Shown: positions 1-10,976, counted from the first letter of the stretch. The stretch: 34,065 bases of DNA from Entrophospora sp. SA101 (GCA_958430865.1 CAUDNR010000014.1:54385-88449); one strand, 5' to 3'. The notes: generated by a model not told the origin, from the sequence alone. A program made the numbers and translations.

Positions 1-312
1 TTATTATTTATATATTATTATGTATTTTTAACATAAAAAGGATTATCCTCTAAGAAATAAAGGTAATTTGTATTTTTACAATAATTAAAGTACCTGTTCA
101 AAAATACTTATAATTTATCTTGTTGAAAAGTAATTCTTACAAATGTATAAAAATTATATTTTTCAAAATAATCAATTTTTGAAACTTAAAAATTAATTTG
201 ATAATGATAATTACATTAAGGTAAATAACTTGAATTGTAAAATGCAAACTACAAGAGCAAAGAAAAATGGAACCCTAAATTAACATAAAAAATTTTTAAA
301 TTGCATACAAAC

Positions 313-1085
313 CTAATCCCTTTCAATAAGTGCACCAATGGATTCAAATAATTGCTTGATTGACCTTGGAACATGTAATGGTGTGATTGTTCCAGCCTTG
401 GATTCCATGCAATCACTCTGGCAATTTTTTTATCTTGTATTTTTTCTATATAATTAATTATATATCTTGGTTAAAATAAAAAATAAAATAAGATACAATA
501 TTGCTATTTAATACTTTCCTCATGTGTGAATCCTTTCATCTTCACATTTGTCACAATGTTCATTAAATACATTTGATGTTATAATTGTCATAACAAACAA
601 TTGCATCACCCAGGTAATAAATAACACCAAGGCCATGCATAAATGAAATTTTTAATATGTGTGTCTACCCAGATCTCTGGGGTTCACAAAAATAAATTAT
701 TTTTCCCAATTATCAATTATGGTTTCTTATGAATAATAAATCTGATGTTGATCGCAGGTGTCAGATTTAATTAAAATTTCCTGTCACAAACATGCAATAA
801 CCATGCTTTGCATGCCCTATACCTGAGCGATTTTTCCCACAGGTTAAGCCGCACACATGTTGGAAGGCTTTGGACAAAACTTTTCTTTATCTTCCCCTCA
901 GACCAGGCTGGCTGTTACCATATGGAGCATTGTTTGCTGATGAGAATTGACATTCGTGTGATGCTTGCTTTGTGTTATCCCAATCTCTAGAATAAAGTTG
1001 GTGTTAAGACTGGCTTGAAAATTCTCCAATTCTGGAGGTTACAACCTGGATTGCTGTTTTGGTTTTTCCCTGAATTCGGAATTTT
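313..1085 (-). pseudogene. Exon-like minus-strand relics, unknown gene
   Basis: Several minus-strand stretches read as decayed exons. The clearest, 419 down to 313, follows a TTGCCAG acceptor-like sequence and gives an open reading of about 35 codons (beginning SDCMESKAG, ending ALIERD) before a TAG. A second, near 570-525, reads FNEHCDKCEDERIHT, with a CxxC pair. A third, roughly 985-795, stays open apart from one stop and includes the segment LTCGKNRSGIGHAKH. Local base composition is less AT-rich than the surroundings, as expected for former coding sequence. I cannot join the pieces into one model and do not recognise the family. It could be a functional gene with unrecognised introns, but the in-frame stop favours a relic. 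Confidence 0.3.
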
Positions 1086-1099
1086 GAGTCTTGGGTTGC

Positions 1100-1860
1100 T
1101 GTAATTTTTATGAAAAAAAAAGTATTAATATTTTAACAATTAATTATTTAAATGTTTATTTTGTTGAAAAAGATATACATTGATAGTGTACATTTTCTGT
1201 GCTTAACATCCATGTGACCCTAAGTCTGGACAAAAGATCCCTTTCTATGAGTTTGGCTGGTATACCTAAAAGGTGTCTCCTGTCTTGTCAGTGGCATCAC
1301 ATTTAAATAACAAATTCAGTTGGTCAAATAAAAATTAAAGAGATGCAGAGAATTTGGGGAAATGATTAATTTATAACATACCAAAATCCAAACCATTTTA
1401 TGACTTTTTTCTTGTTGGCCACATTGCTGACAAAGATGTATATAATTTTAATCTATACAACAGAGGACTGATTAGGAAAAACCCATCCCAGTCCCCTACC
1501 CAAAATTATAAATTGGTTAGTATCAGAGAAACAGAGAATTTAGGAAAGTGATTATACAAAACAAACACTATTTTTACAACTTCCCTCTTAACATCAGAGT
1601 CCAAATGCAATTTCAGGGCCACAAACCCTGCTCTGAATTGTGACCTCCTGTGTTTGAAACAAGTTGCAGATTCTCTTTGCTTTGATGGATCTGGATATTT
1701 ACATGGCACTACAATTCATCAGCAGAGTTGCAGCTTGGTCACAGATCCATCCTTACCCTAGAGGTGGGATCGTTGCAGGCAACTTTTCGTCTAGCATACC
1801 AGCCTTCTCTGGTCTGGGTGTTGTGAGGGAAGATTAGTGAAAAGTGTCATTGACGATCGA
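1100..1860. other. No supported gene; relatively GC-rich unique stretch
   Basis: No convincing coding region. Two short similar segments lie here in direct orientation, near 1341-1366 and 1530-1553 (both contain CAGAGAATTT followed by GGAAA and GATTA), suggesting an old internal duplication. A 67-codon minus-strand open frame at 1506-1709 shows no recognisable motif. Confidence 0.35.
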
Positions 1861-2840
1861 TGCAGCCTGGTAAACTCCAGGGCCTTACACCCCCCCCTGG
1901 AATTCTGTTGCATCATTGTATCATCGGGGGCCTTGCAGTCAGATTAGCCTTTTGTACATGAGGAACGTGTGAGAATGACTGTAATGTGTTCAAGGTAGCG
2001 TACGTGCTTCAACATCTGTAAATTTTCGATAATCAAACGTTGCATATCAAATTGTTTCTTTTGCAACAGTCAATGCTGCCTTGACATCTTGTAATTATAA
2101 TAATATAATATTAGTATTATTGTTATGATTACGCAAAGCAAAATATTATCAATGAAAATCTTGTAATTACCCAGTAAGATCTGTTCCGCGTTTTGATTCC
2201 AATTAAAATATTTATAAGCTAAAATAAAAATATCAATACAAATAAAAAATAGTAGATCTGGTTAGTTATTAACGTTTCTTTAGGAGACCCAAACCAAACC
2301 AAACAACAACACTCGCGTTTTGTCACCTTGGACTCTGTCAAAAAACAAATTGTTTTTTTGTTTTTCCAAAAAAAAAAAAAAAAAAAATCAATTAGCGTCT
2401 GTCCTACCAAAAAGAAACCAATAGGATAAATAATTAGTGTGTACGAGTTGATCAATTAACAAACTTTTTCTACAAACTTCTTTTTCTAACAATAAAAATT
2501 GAATCATTGCATTGAATGAAATTAAATTACCCGATTAATATAACAGGAACGGTCAAAATTGTTCTATTAATTAGCTTATCAACGAATTACTGGAATCATT
2601 GAAAAACACATTGATAATAATTAATAATTGATATATCAAAAAGGAAATTATTTAATCGAGAAGATAACAATTAACTAATTAAAAAGAGCGGGAATAAAGA
2701 AAATACATACAATGCCTAGAGATAAGAGACGACAAGAGGATGAAATAACTGAACGTGGGTAAGTGTTTTAAGGATGGTGGTGGGTTATCGCCCGCCACTC
2801 GTCGTTACTCTAGTTTTAATATATAATAATAATAATAATA
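1860..2840 (+). repeat. Duplicated 5' region, copy A
   Basis: Copy A of a diverged direct duplication whose copy B is at 17085-17996. Shared landmarks in the same order include GGTAAACTCCA, CATTGTATCATC, GTCAGATTAGCC, ACATGAG(G/A)AACGTGTGA, CTTGACATCTTGTAATTA, TTTTGATTCCAATTAAAATA, CCAAACAACAACA and, after the first exon, CTAGTTTTAATATATAATAA. The match covers the presumed promoter and 5' leader, an ATGCC(T/A)AGA start context (2712 here, 17654 in copy B) and part of the first intron. Copy A also carries a 7-C run near 1891 and a 19-A run near 2369. It lies directly upstream of the SGPP-family gene. Confidence 0.75.
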
Positions 2841-2890
2841 TAATTTTGTTTTTTTTATTTATCTAGTGCTAGCAATAATGAATCTAATCT
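2712..2890 (+). other. Possible upstream exons of the SGPP-family gene
   Basis: An ATG at 2712 opens MPRDKRRQEDEITER and runs into a GTAAGT donor at 2759. A TATCTAG acceptor at 2866 continues the frame as GASNNESN to another GTAAGT at 2891. I could not join this second exon in frame to the exon at 3022-3050: the acceptors I tried give a stop. The two short exons may therefore belong to a different transcript form, be non-coding 5' leader, or reflect a small indel. The ATG region is the part duplicated at 17654. Confidence 0.35.
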
Positions 2891-3021
2891 GTAAGTGAAA
2901 AAATCAAAGATGCTGAATTAGAAGAACTTTAGGAAACATGTTTTAAACTTGTTTTATCAATTCTGACAAAATTATTTAAAAAAAAAACGAAAATGACTTT
3001 CGTGAAAAACAGGGAAAAAAA

Positions 3022-4840
3022 ATGAAAAAAGACATTAAAGAATTCGTTGAGTGAGTATTGTTAAGAGAGTAATTCAAAAAAATGGTGGTTGCATGCAGCT
3101 CATTGTTCTAGTTTATAATACATGTTTTGCAATTATACTAAATTTTGACTTTGTATTTATGTTTTTAGATCCGATGAAGAAAGAAATTATGTAAGTAATA
3201 GGCAAGTTATATTGAACAGTTTTGATGACCAATACTATTTCAGACTTCGTGAGTTGATTCAATATCCAATTTAGGAAAACTCATTTGTGGATATAGCTGA
3301 ATTGGAGTATAACCAGCAAGATAACAAACAGCAGAATGACATTGATGATAGTGAAAGCATCAAATATTTGAATATAAAGTTTACACCAGAGACGGTCATA
3401 AGAACAGAAACACCACCACTGGAAAATAATTATGAAGTCACGGAAAGATATGTCTATAAAAAACCTCTACTAAATCCTTTTATAATCGAACATTCACAAA
3501 AAAATGATCATTACTGTGACATTGAAGAAGAAGAAGAAGTTATTGAAGAATATGATGCGGTAGAAACAATCGTTGGTGGAAAAAATTCTGCTTGGATAGT
3601 AAATGGAATTGATATCCGAGAAAGGCTCACACAGTACCAGTTAGAACAAAAACCACCAAAAACAAAACCAGAGCGTTATGACATTATATTCTTTGGTAAC
3701 AAAGAAAGTGATGGTTTTTTAAAGATGCTTGGTGAAGATATAGTTGTACAAATGCACAATGATATCAAAAGAGAAATTGCATATACAAATGATGAAAATG
3801 TCAAGTCAGTATTGTGTAGTATTGTTAATCGTGAGATAAATGAGACTAAAACAAATTTAGGAAAACATTTGGCTGATTCATTTGAAAACCATTTTACATC
3901 GCATTTTGTTAATCATATGTGAGTATTTTCCTATATTTGATTGATCCTTGATGAGATAAATATAATAAAACTAACCTTTGCTTACACAGGATAAAACTGA
4001 TGGAGAATGATACTAATTTAGTTTCCGAACCTATGTCTGAAGGAAGTTACATTGTATATGTTTTGACACCGATCCTTAATGAAATTTTTATAAAACATAA
4101 AAAAAAATGGCGTGCTACATATGGCGAGACATGCCTTAAGGCAAGCTCTGAAGATTGCAATTCCCAGAAAGCAGACGATAAAAATCGATCTCCTGGAAGG
4201 AAAATCGATACAATCATTACTTTGAGGGAGGAAGATGAAGATTTTTCGGTCATTGAAGTAAGTGGACCTCCATTGAAAAAAAACTGGAGCCATTTCAAAA
4301 GTGATCGAATGAAGATTTCAAAAATGCTAAAAACTTTAATCAATCGGCTTGTAAAAATTCGTCCAAGTTCTGACATTAGAATGGTTAGGTTATACGGAAT
4401 GCAATCATATTGTAAATCTTCATTGCCATTTTATTATTATCATTTTGTTATCACCACTTGTTTTTACTGACTAATTATTGATATTTATAGTATTTGAATT
4501 AATTATATATGAATTCAAACTAAATTATTCTGAAATTTACACTATGGAAGAAATATTAAGATTTCCAATGCCTAAAACATGGAAAGATATGTTTAAAGCA
4601 CACGAGACAGTGATAGGCTTATTAAAATATGAGGTTTGTATAGCAATAGGCAGATTCTCAAAAAATATAGAATATATAATAATATTAATATTTTCATATT
4701 AGCTTCTGTTATTAGAAAGTTCAAAAACAATAAATGATTTTCTGTGGTCTGAATCTGATAACCAAGTCACGACAATGACAACTCGGATGATTTATACTCC
4801 AGATAACAATGGCACTAAGAAAATCCAAAGAGAATTCTGA
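3022..4840 (+). CDS. Spliced gene of unknown function, SGPP-motif family
   Basis: My model joins 3022-3050, 3169-3190, 3275-3918, 3990-4411, 4491-4633 and 4703-4840. Every junction has GT..AG borders and a consistent phase, giving 465 aa and a TGA stop. The first half is acidic, with an EEEEE run and many D/E. The middle (exon 4) carries the most distinctive block, GRKIDTIITLREEDEDFSVI, followed by EVSGPPLKK and then a helical, basic KxxKMLKTLINRLVK segment. The C-terminal exons read like a soluble domain (LNYSEIYTMEEILRFPMPK). I recall similar proteins with an I-E-V-S-G-P-P block as multicopy, uncharacterised genes in Mucoromycota and Glomeromycotina. The Asp...Glu spacing around the block is reminiscent of PD-(D/E)xK nuclease folds, but the usual lysine is not at the expected place, so this is only a hypothesis. 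The start at 3022 is the conservative choice. Confidence 0.7.
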
Positions 4841-5250
4841 ACAAAAACGTCAAAATACAATTCGTGCAGGTTTTAAAGAATTAACGGATATTATACCAAC
4901 TTTAAAAAATGTCAATAATTCCATATTAATTAAACATTTGGAAAGGAGAAATAATATTTATTACTATAAAAATCATTATATTAAAAGAATTTTATTATAT
5001 GCTCAAGATAAATATTAGTAGAAACATTTCAAATGTTAAAAAAATTACTGTTGTTTTTGCTAATTTGATTAATTAAATAGACATTAAAAATTAATTGGAT
5101 GTATTGTACTGTACAAGGAGGCTTCAAAAAAATTTCGTACATTGTATGAAATGTCATTGTGATTTATATGAATTATTAGTTTAAACATGGACAAATTTAA
5201 TTTATATTGATTTTATTAATTTTATTAAAAAGAACAAGGTATAGTATTTT
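4841..5250. other. AT-rich spacer, no gene seen
   Basis: This is the 3' flank of the SGPP-family gene. The short open frame at 4809-5018 overlaps the last exon in another frame and continues into AT-rich sequence. It has no motif and I regard it as a shadow. Confidence 0.4.
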
Positions 5251-5254
5251 TTAA

Positions 5255-6213
5255 TATAGTTTCCAATTTCCACTTCCCATCAGAATTTATTGCTGGATGT
5301 TCAGTACTTTGAACATCTGTATCATAAAGTTCTAAAAGTTCATTTAAAGAATCATTTTCTTCCTCTTGAAGAACCTCTATCTACTCATAGATAACTGTTA
5401 AATTGTGTAATAATGTCTGTTCCTGATTCATTATTATCTTGCACATCATAATTTTGTTTGTTCAAAATTTCTTCTTCAATTAAGTTAATATTTACATTTG
5501 AAAGTTTAACTTCCAATATCATTTTTCTTTCAATACCAATCGTTTATCATAAGAAATCTTGTAATAAATACCCAAGACACCATCAGGAAATTTAAAATGT
5601 GTTATTCATTGTCCTCATTAAAAGCCATACTTCAAGAAAAAATGATATTTTATGTTTTTTTTCATTTAATAATAAAACATCATAATAAAGATAACCATCA
5701 CTAATTTTCAGCTTATTGAAAGCTTAATTAAAAAGTTCTTACTATTGAGTTCAAATACATCTATATATATATCTGAGATCGTTCTAGTAACATAAAATTT
5801 TAACCCATGTAATCAATCAAAATCGCGAATTTCGATAGCATAAAAAAAATCAATGCTCAATTACAAGAGAGAAAATTATAGTTGGAGTGGAAGATTAGTA
5901 TTGGTTTCAGAAATCTCACTGAGAAAGATAAAAATAGATAGATAAATATGCAATAATAAGATTCATTGCAATTATTTTACTTCTTCCAAAGATTTTGCTT
6001 TTTGTTAGGTAATAGTACACTTTCATTCTGCTTCCTTTTTCTAATGTTTATTATTTTTCTTTCTTCTTGGTAAATTTCATAAGTAATCTATTCTTTTCTT
6101 AGATAAGCTTCAAGTGTTTGAGTATCATTTATTTTAAAAATATTTGAAGCAATTTTTTCACCTTGTTCCTTCTTCAAAATACTTCTAATGGTGCTATAAT
6201 TCTTTGGTTCCAT
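5255..6213 (-). pseudogene. Decayed minus-strand gene, unknown family
   Basis: Read on the minus strand, an ATG at 6213 opens MEPKNYSTIRSILKKEQGEK and stays in one frame to a stop at 5977, interrupted by a single TAG after about 41 codons. Further down, near 5700-5595, is DGYLYYDVLLLNEKKHKISF, then FPDGVLGIYYKISYDKRL near 5590-5535. Next comes an acidic stretch with EEEILNKQNYD (about 5520-5440). The end is LNELLELYDTD plus a HPAINSDGKWKLETILKN block around 5350-5260. The pieces lie in different frames, separated by stops. Order and composition suggest one former gene of perhaps 300 codons. I associate the style with multicopy Rhizophagus genes but cannot name a function. Confidence 0.5.
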
Positions 6214-6737
6214 AGTAGATCTGATGTAAATTAGTTTCATATTAACTATTTTTATATAGAGGTAATTCTATATATCAAGAGGATAACAAATGGAAGATTT
6301 TATTAATCACATTACTAAAATTTGACCCCTGAAATCTTTGGTAATACCAATGTTCACTTTGTCTGGTTTTGTTGCAGCATGCCCCATATATATATATACA
6401 TGTACATAGATATATTAAATAATTACTATCAATTGCAATGAATAAATTTCATTTACTGAATCCTTTTCAGCTTTTGGTCTGAATTCGGAAAAAAGAAGCA
6501 TATACTCAGGTGTTCTATAAATAGCATGACAATAGGCCTGTATATTAATTGAATTGGAATGATAGTAAAAATGAAAATCACCAAGTAACATCAGAAAAAT
6601 CAGCAACAGATGCCACTCAAAAATATTTGAAAGTATTTCAATAAAATTTCCATTCCTTTTGTTTATAAATATGTAATTTTAAAAGTGATTTAACATATTA
6701 TTTATTACAATAGGAAATTGATAAAAAAACTACTATA

Positions 6738-7665
6738 ATGTCTGGAGTTTTGTTATTCGGGTTTCTTCCCTTTGAAGAAGTAAAAGATACTACACATAGA
6801 AGTCATTTAAAAGTCTTTGGAAAAAACATATTAGATGATTTTAATGAATCATCAGATAATATTTTAAATTCCAATTCAAGTGAACTTATTGGAATTGCAT
6901 TAAAAATTAATGATCAATTATATTATCTTTGCTTTAAAGAAGATGATGATGGAAAGAAATTATACGCTGAAGCAGTGGTTCAACAACTTGATCAACATAA
7001 TATATTACAAAGTGGATATCATAGCTAGCAAAACTTGAGCCTAATTTACCATGAGAAAATATAGCATCAAATGTAAAAAAAGAAATTACAAACCTGATGA
7101 ATGCTGAAATTCCCATAAATCCAATTAATATTTATTCACAAGATGTTGATGAAGGTGAAAATGAAAATGAAGAGGATGAAATAGAAGAACATGATAATTT
7201 AGATGTTGAACTTGAAAATGAAATTATAAATGCTCAAGGTGAAGGCAGATATACTTTGGATGATAATGTTCATATTAGAATATCTGGAAATGGAAGAAAT
7301 GTTGGTAAAAAAATCAAGCATCATGATTACATTTGCAATTATGAATAATAAAAATGCTTTTTTCTACCAGATTATCATTATAGCCTAGTACTATATTCTG
7401 GTATCGAAAAATATGAATACTTACAAAAAGCTTTACACCAACTTATAGAAGAGCTTGATGATATTGACAAGAATGGATTTATTGATTCAATTGGGCAAAA
7501 ATGGAGAATAACTATATACTTTAGCAGTGATTGAAAATTTTTAACAATTTGTTTAGGAATAAACAATGCAACTGCAAATCATTTTTGTCCATGGTGCCTG
7601 TGTTCAAAATTTGATCATAGTAAATTAGAGAAAGAATGGAAAACTTCAAAAAAATGGAAATCATA
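6738..7665 (+). pseudogene. Broken copy of a multicopy 'FCPWC' family gene
   Basis: Three collinear pieces. 6738-7028 reads MSGVLLFGFLPFEEV through QLYYLCFKEDDDGKKLYAEA. 7031-7340, after a frame change and an in-frame TGA, gives LAKLEPNLP, an acidic linker and VHIRISGNGRNVGKKIKH. After another frame change, about 7370-7665 gives YHYSLVLYSGIEKYEYL, then YFSSD followed by TGA exactly where I expect Trp, then KFLTICLGINNATANHFCPW and CLCSK, ending at a TAA. The FCPWCLC motif suggests a zinc-binding knuckle. I recall intact relatives with RISGDGRNVGRK and FSSDWKF as a large uncharacterised family in Rhizophagus, possibly derived from a mobile element. This copy has at least two frameshifts and two premature stops and lacks the C-terminal part. 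Confidence 0.6.
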
Positions 7666-7734
7666 AGAATTTTTAGTTCCAAAATATTTCAGATTTTTAG
7701 CATTTATTGTTAAATTTTTATTAAATGCTCAATC

Positions 7735-7920
7735 TAACATAACAACATTGTTTGGCATTTTAACAATTAAAATGGTTTTAATGTTTTTAGCAATATATTC
7801 TTGTCATGTGTTTTTGTTACTTTTATTTTAAACAATTCCCTTAGAACTTCAATATAATATTAAAATCAGTTAGTCAATATAATCAGTCTCTATAAAGGGT
7901 GGATTTGGATACAACAGTGT
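7735..7920 (+). repeat. Dispersed repeat, copy 1 (second copy near 15600-15780)
   Basis: Shares with 15600-15780, in order, TTTTAGCAATATAT, a TTTAAAC(A/G)AT block, TTAGTCAATATA, and GGATACAACAGT followed by a purine-pyrimidine and TAA. The two copies are clearly diverged but collinear, so this is an old repeat family. The copy ends shortly before a possible Tc1-like remnant. Confidence 0.5.
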
Positions 7921-7929
7921 TAAAAAACA

Positions 7930-8010
7930 CTTGGTTTTCCAAAAACAATAGTTATCCGAACAGTGGTTGTGTTAAAATTTTATCAAAAGCTGGAAGGCCA
8001 AAAAATTTGA
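7930..8010 (+). pseudogene. Possible Tc1/mariner helix-turn-helix remnant
   Basis: A short plus-strand stretch translates to GFPKTIVIRTVV and then, in another frame, KAGRPKNLIKKA. This resembles the paired-like helix-turn-helix plus 'GRPKKL' linker of Tc1/mariner transposases. The match is short and frame-shifted, there is no catalytic domain nearby, and no terminal inverted repeat was found. It may be chance. Confidence 0.25.
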
Positions 8011-8135
8011 TTAAAAAAGCATGGTGGACATTCTTATAATTGGTAATGATTTTCGTCAATCAGATTACACAAAAAAAGAAAAATTGATTGGCCAGAATAG
8101 ATTACACAAAAATTTAATATTGAGAAGGGTATCCC

Positions 8136-10976
8136 TTAAACGATTTTTAGACCAAATATGGTCTAAATTTCGAATTCTGTTTTTTCTTTACACAAAAAAG
8201 TTTTTATGTAAAATCCCGGGTGTGGCGTGTACTATTCAAAAGTTCTTCTCAATAGTATCTCAATATGTAAATAAAATAATAATGGTTTATTATTATGTAA
8301 ATTTTCTAAATTTTATTATGTATTGTTCATGTAGTACAAAAATCCAGAATAAATAAAAGGTTTTCCGAATCTCGTTATTTATAATATTTTGGTATCATAC
8401 GATTTTTAAACAGCTGTTATCATTTCCTGATCCAAAATTTAAATAGCCTGATTTTAGTAATGTTTTTATAATGAACATACAACAAAAATTTTGTATAAGA
8501 CCATGATGAATGTATGATGCCAATGTATATATATGTTTTAAAACGGCTTTTACTTGATCTAAATCTTCTATATATAAGCCCAAGTAGAAGATACATCAAG
8601 GAAATTCAATTTATTGATAATTACTGTATCTATAAAATAAAAAAACAAAAAAATAAAAAAGAGTTCAATTAAAATGCAAGAAAATATTTTTGAAGAAAAT
8701 CAACAAGATTCTGATAATGAATTAGATTATTATATTGCTAATATTACAAGAAGACCACAAAATATTTACCAAGATGAATCTCTTGAGTATAATGAATTTA
8801 TTGAATCCCTTGACAATTTAGAAGATGGTAATGGAACTGATAATGATGGGACTACTGAGGAAATGGAGATAGATGAAACTCCAACAACTACAAGAATTGA
8901 AGGAACACAAATTCAACAAATTAACCTTCCACATCCATCACTATTTAATCAACTTAATCATCGTAATCCATTACATGATTCTGAAGATAATTTGCCAGGA
9001 GAATTTAATAGACTTGATTCAGTTAGCCCTTATGAAATTTTTAAATTATTTTTCTCTGATTCTATTTTAGCAACAATTGTAACTAATACCAATAAATATG
9101 CAATAAATAAAAATGGAGGAAATTCATGGTTAAGCATCGATTTATTTGACATAAAATTTGGTTAGGAATTATTATCTATGCTGGATTATTTAAAATGCCA
9201 TCAATTCGAGATTTGTGGAATAAAAAAAAAGAATACCCAATACATTCTATTGCATCATATATGAGTATTAGAAATTTTGAAAAAATTAAAAATTTTTTGC
9301 ATATTTCTGATATAGAAGAGAATCATCCATTTTGGTATTCAAAAGTTGAACCATTAGCATCCCACATAAATAGGATATCACAATCAATTTATGTACCATC
9401 ATCTAATATTTCTATAGATGAAATGATTATAAGGTTTTGTGGCAGAAGTGCACATACTTTCAGAATAAAAAATAAGCCAACACCAGAAGGGTATAAGGTT
9501 TTAGCTTTATGTGATGCAGGTTATACTTTTTCTTTCATCTTTACCTCTAGAATTGAAAAAGATAATGAAGTTGAACAAATTAAGAATCTTAATAAAATAG
9601 GAAGTCAAGTTTATCATTTAGCTTCCAAATTACCTTCCAATAAAGCATTCAATATTTATATGGATAATTACTTCTCTAGCATCACATTATTCAAATTTTT
9701 ACATAGTAAAGGAATTGGTGCTTGTGGAACTGTTCGTACTAATTCTTCAAGATTTCCACCAGCTCTTAAAATAGGAAAGAAGAAATTAGATTGGGATACC
9801 CTCTCTGGTGTTGTTGTAGATAATGATGTATTGGCAGTATTATGGATTGATAATGGTCCTGTCACAATGTTATCCACAATACATAATATAGTTGGTTTTG
9901 AAAATAGAATATATAAACTTCGGCGCTGTCCTTGTAAGACTAGTAGTAATGCAGTTAAAGTAAAAAAAGTATTTGGTAGTAAAACAAAAAAATTATTACC
10001 AATCCCAAAGATAATTGATGATTACAATCATCATATGGGAGGTGTTGATATTGCAGATCAACTAAGAAGTTATTATTCCACTCAGCAAAAAGTTCAAAGA
10101 ACCTGGGTGCCAATATTTTTCTGGTTATTGGATACTGCTATCATAAATTCTTATTTAATATACAAAAAAAATATAATAATCAGATTATGCATAAAGATTT
10201 CAGAATGAGTATTGTATGGGATTTAATAAAAGAAGGATTAGATAGGAATACTGGTCAAAGAGAAACTCGTTACCAATCATCTTTTTCATCATCTTCTCAC
10301 ACAAGACAAGCTTACACTACTTCTAAATCAACACTTCCATTGGAAAGATTAATTCAAGGAGATCATTTGCCTGAGTATAGAGAAAATAGGACTAAATGCG
10401 AGTATTGTAAATATATGACACAAGAAGAAGAAGGAAAGTCTACAAATAATGAAAGTCGTTCATTTATATTTTGTACTTTATGTAATGTTGCTTTATGTTT
10501 AAACTCGAAAAGAAATTGTTTTGTAAAATATCATTGTAGTGATTAAAAAATAAATTTAATTTTTATAAATTTTACACAAAAATAAAAAATATGTACATGA
10601 TTTTCAACACATTAAAATGAAAACCTGTATTGTAAACCGGATTTTTTTTTAAGTAAACTTGTTTATTAGAAATAGTATTTTTACATAGTTTACAGTTTAG
10701 ACCAAATAATCAACGAGTAAAAACTTTTTCTAATCATAACTATTAAAAAAATTAAAAATCGGGATTTTTTTTACAATACACCTTTTTTTCATACCAATTA
10801 AACTCTCCCCAAAAATATCAATCAAATAAAATGGTTTATATGTATAAATTATACCTTTTTGTCTATTTAGAAATCAAAAAAAAAAATGGGGAACAAATGA
10901 TAACTTTTTGTTTAGATGGGGTCTACAAAAATTTGAAATTTTAGACCAAATATGGTCTAAATTTCTGTTCGTTTAA
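8136..10976 (+). mobile_element. piggyBac element, degenerate, with TTAA ends
   Basis: TTAA lies at 8136-8139 and 10973-10976. Reading inwards from each, both ends start ACGA and then carry a near-palindrome: TTAGACCAAATATGGTCTAA near 8147 on the left, and its counterpart near 10941-10960 on the right, so the ends form imperfect inverted repeats about 40 bp long. Homology also extends a few bases outside TTAA (TATCCC before, GGGATA after), so the true boundary could be slightly different. The interior is about 2.8 kb with one piggyBac transposase gene, 0.5 kb of 5' and 0.4 kb of 3' non-coding sequence, as expected for a full-length piggyBac. TTAA is the known target site of this superfamily. 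Confidence 0.75.
8674..10546 (+). pseudogene. piggyBac transposase, two frameshifts
   Basis: Three collinear open frames together cover a full-length DDE_Tnp_1_7 protein. 8674-9165 is an acidic N-terminus. 9195-10208 holds the RNase H-like core: the three catalytic Asp of the family are visible in VLALCDAGY (residue 107 of this piece), NIYMDNYFSS (157) and HHMGGVDIADQL (285). 10187-10546 is the C-terminal cysteine-rich domain (CEYCKYM...CTLCNVALC...C...H). Break 1 is at about 9150-9160: moving by one base continues DLFD into KIWLGIIIYAGLFKMP. Break 2 is in the 8-A run at 10164-10171: one more A would restore the frame. Both look like single-base deletions. All catalytic residues survive, so inactivation is probably recent, unless these are assembly errors at homopolymers. 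Confidence 0.85.

Noticed and set aside
2219..2455. 78-codon minus-strand frame
   Set aside because: Crosses a 19-A homopolymer encoding a Phe run and lies within the duplicated non-coding 5' region.
4018..4376. Two minus-strand open frames of 91 and 109 codons
   Set aside because: They are antisense shadows of the fourth exon of the SGPP-family gene, with no motif of their own.
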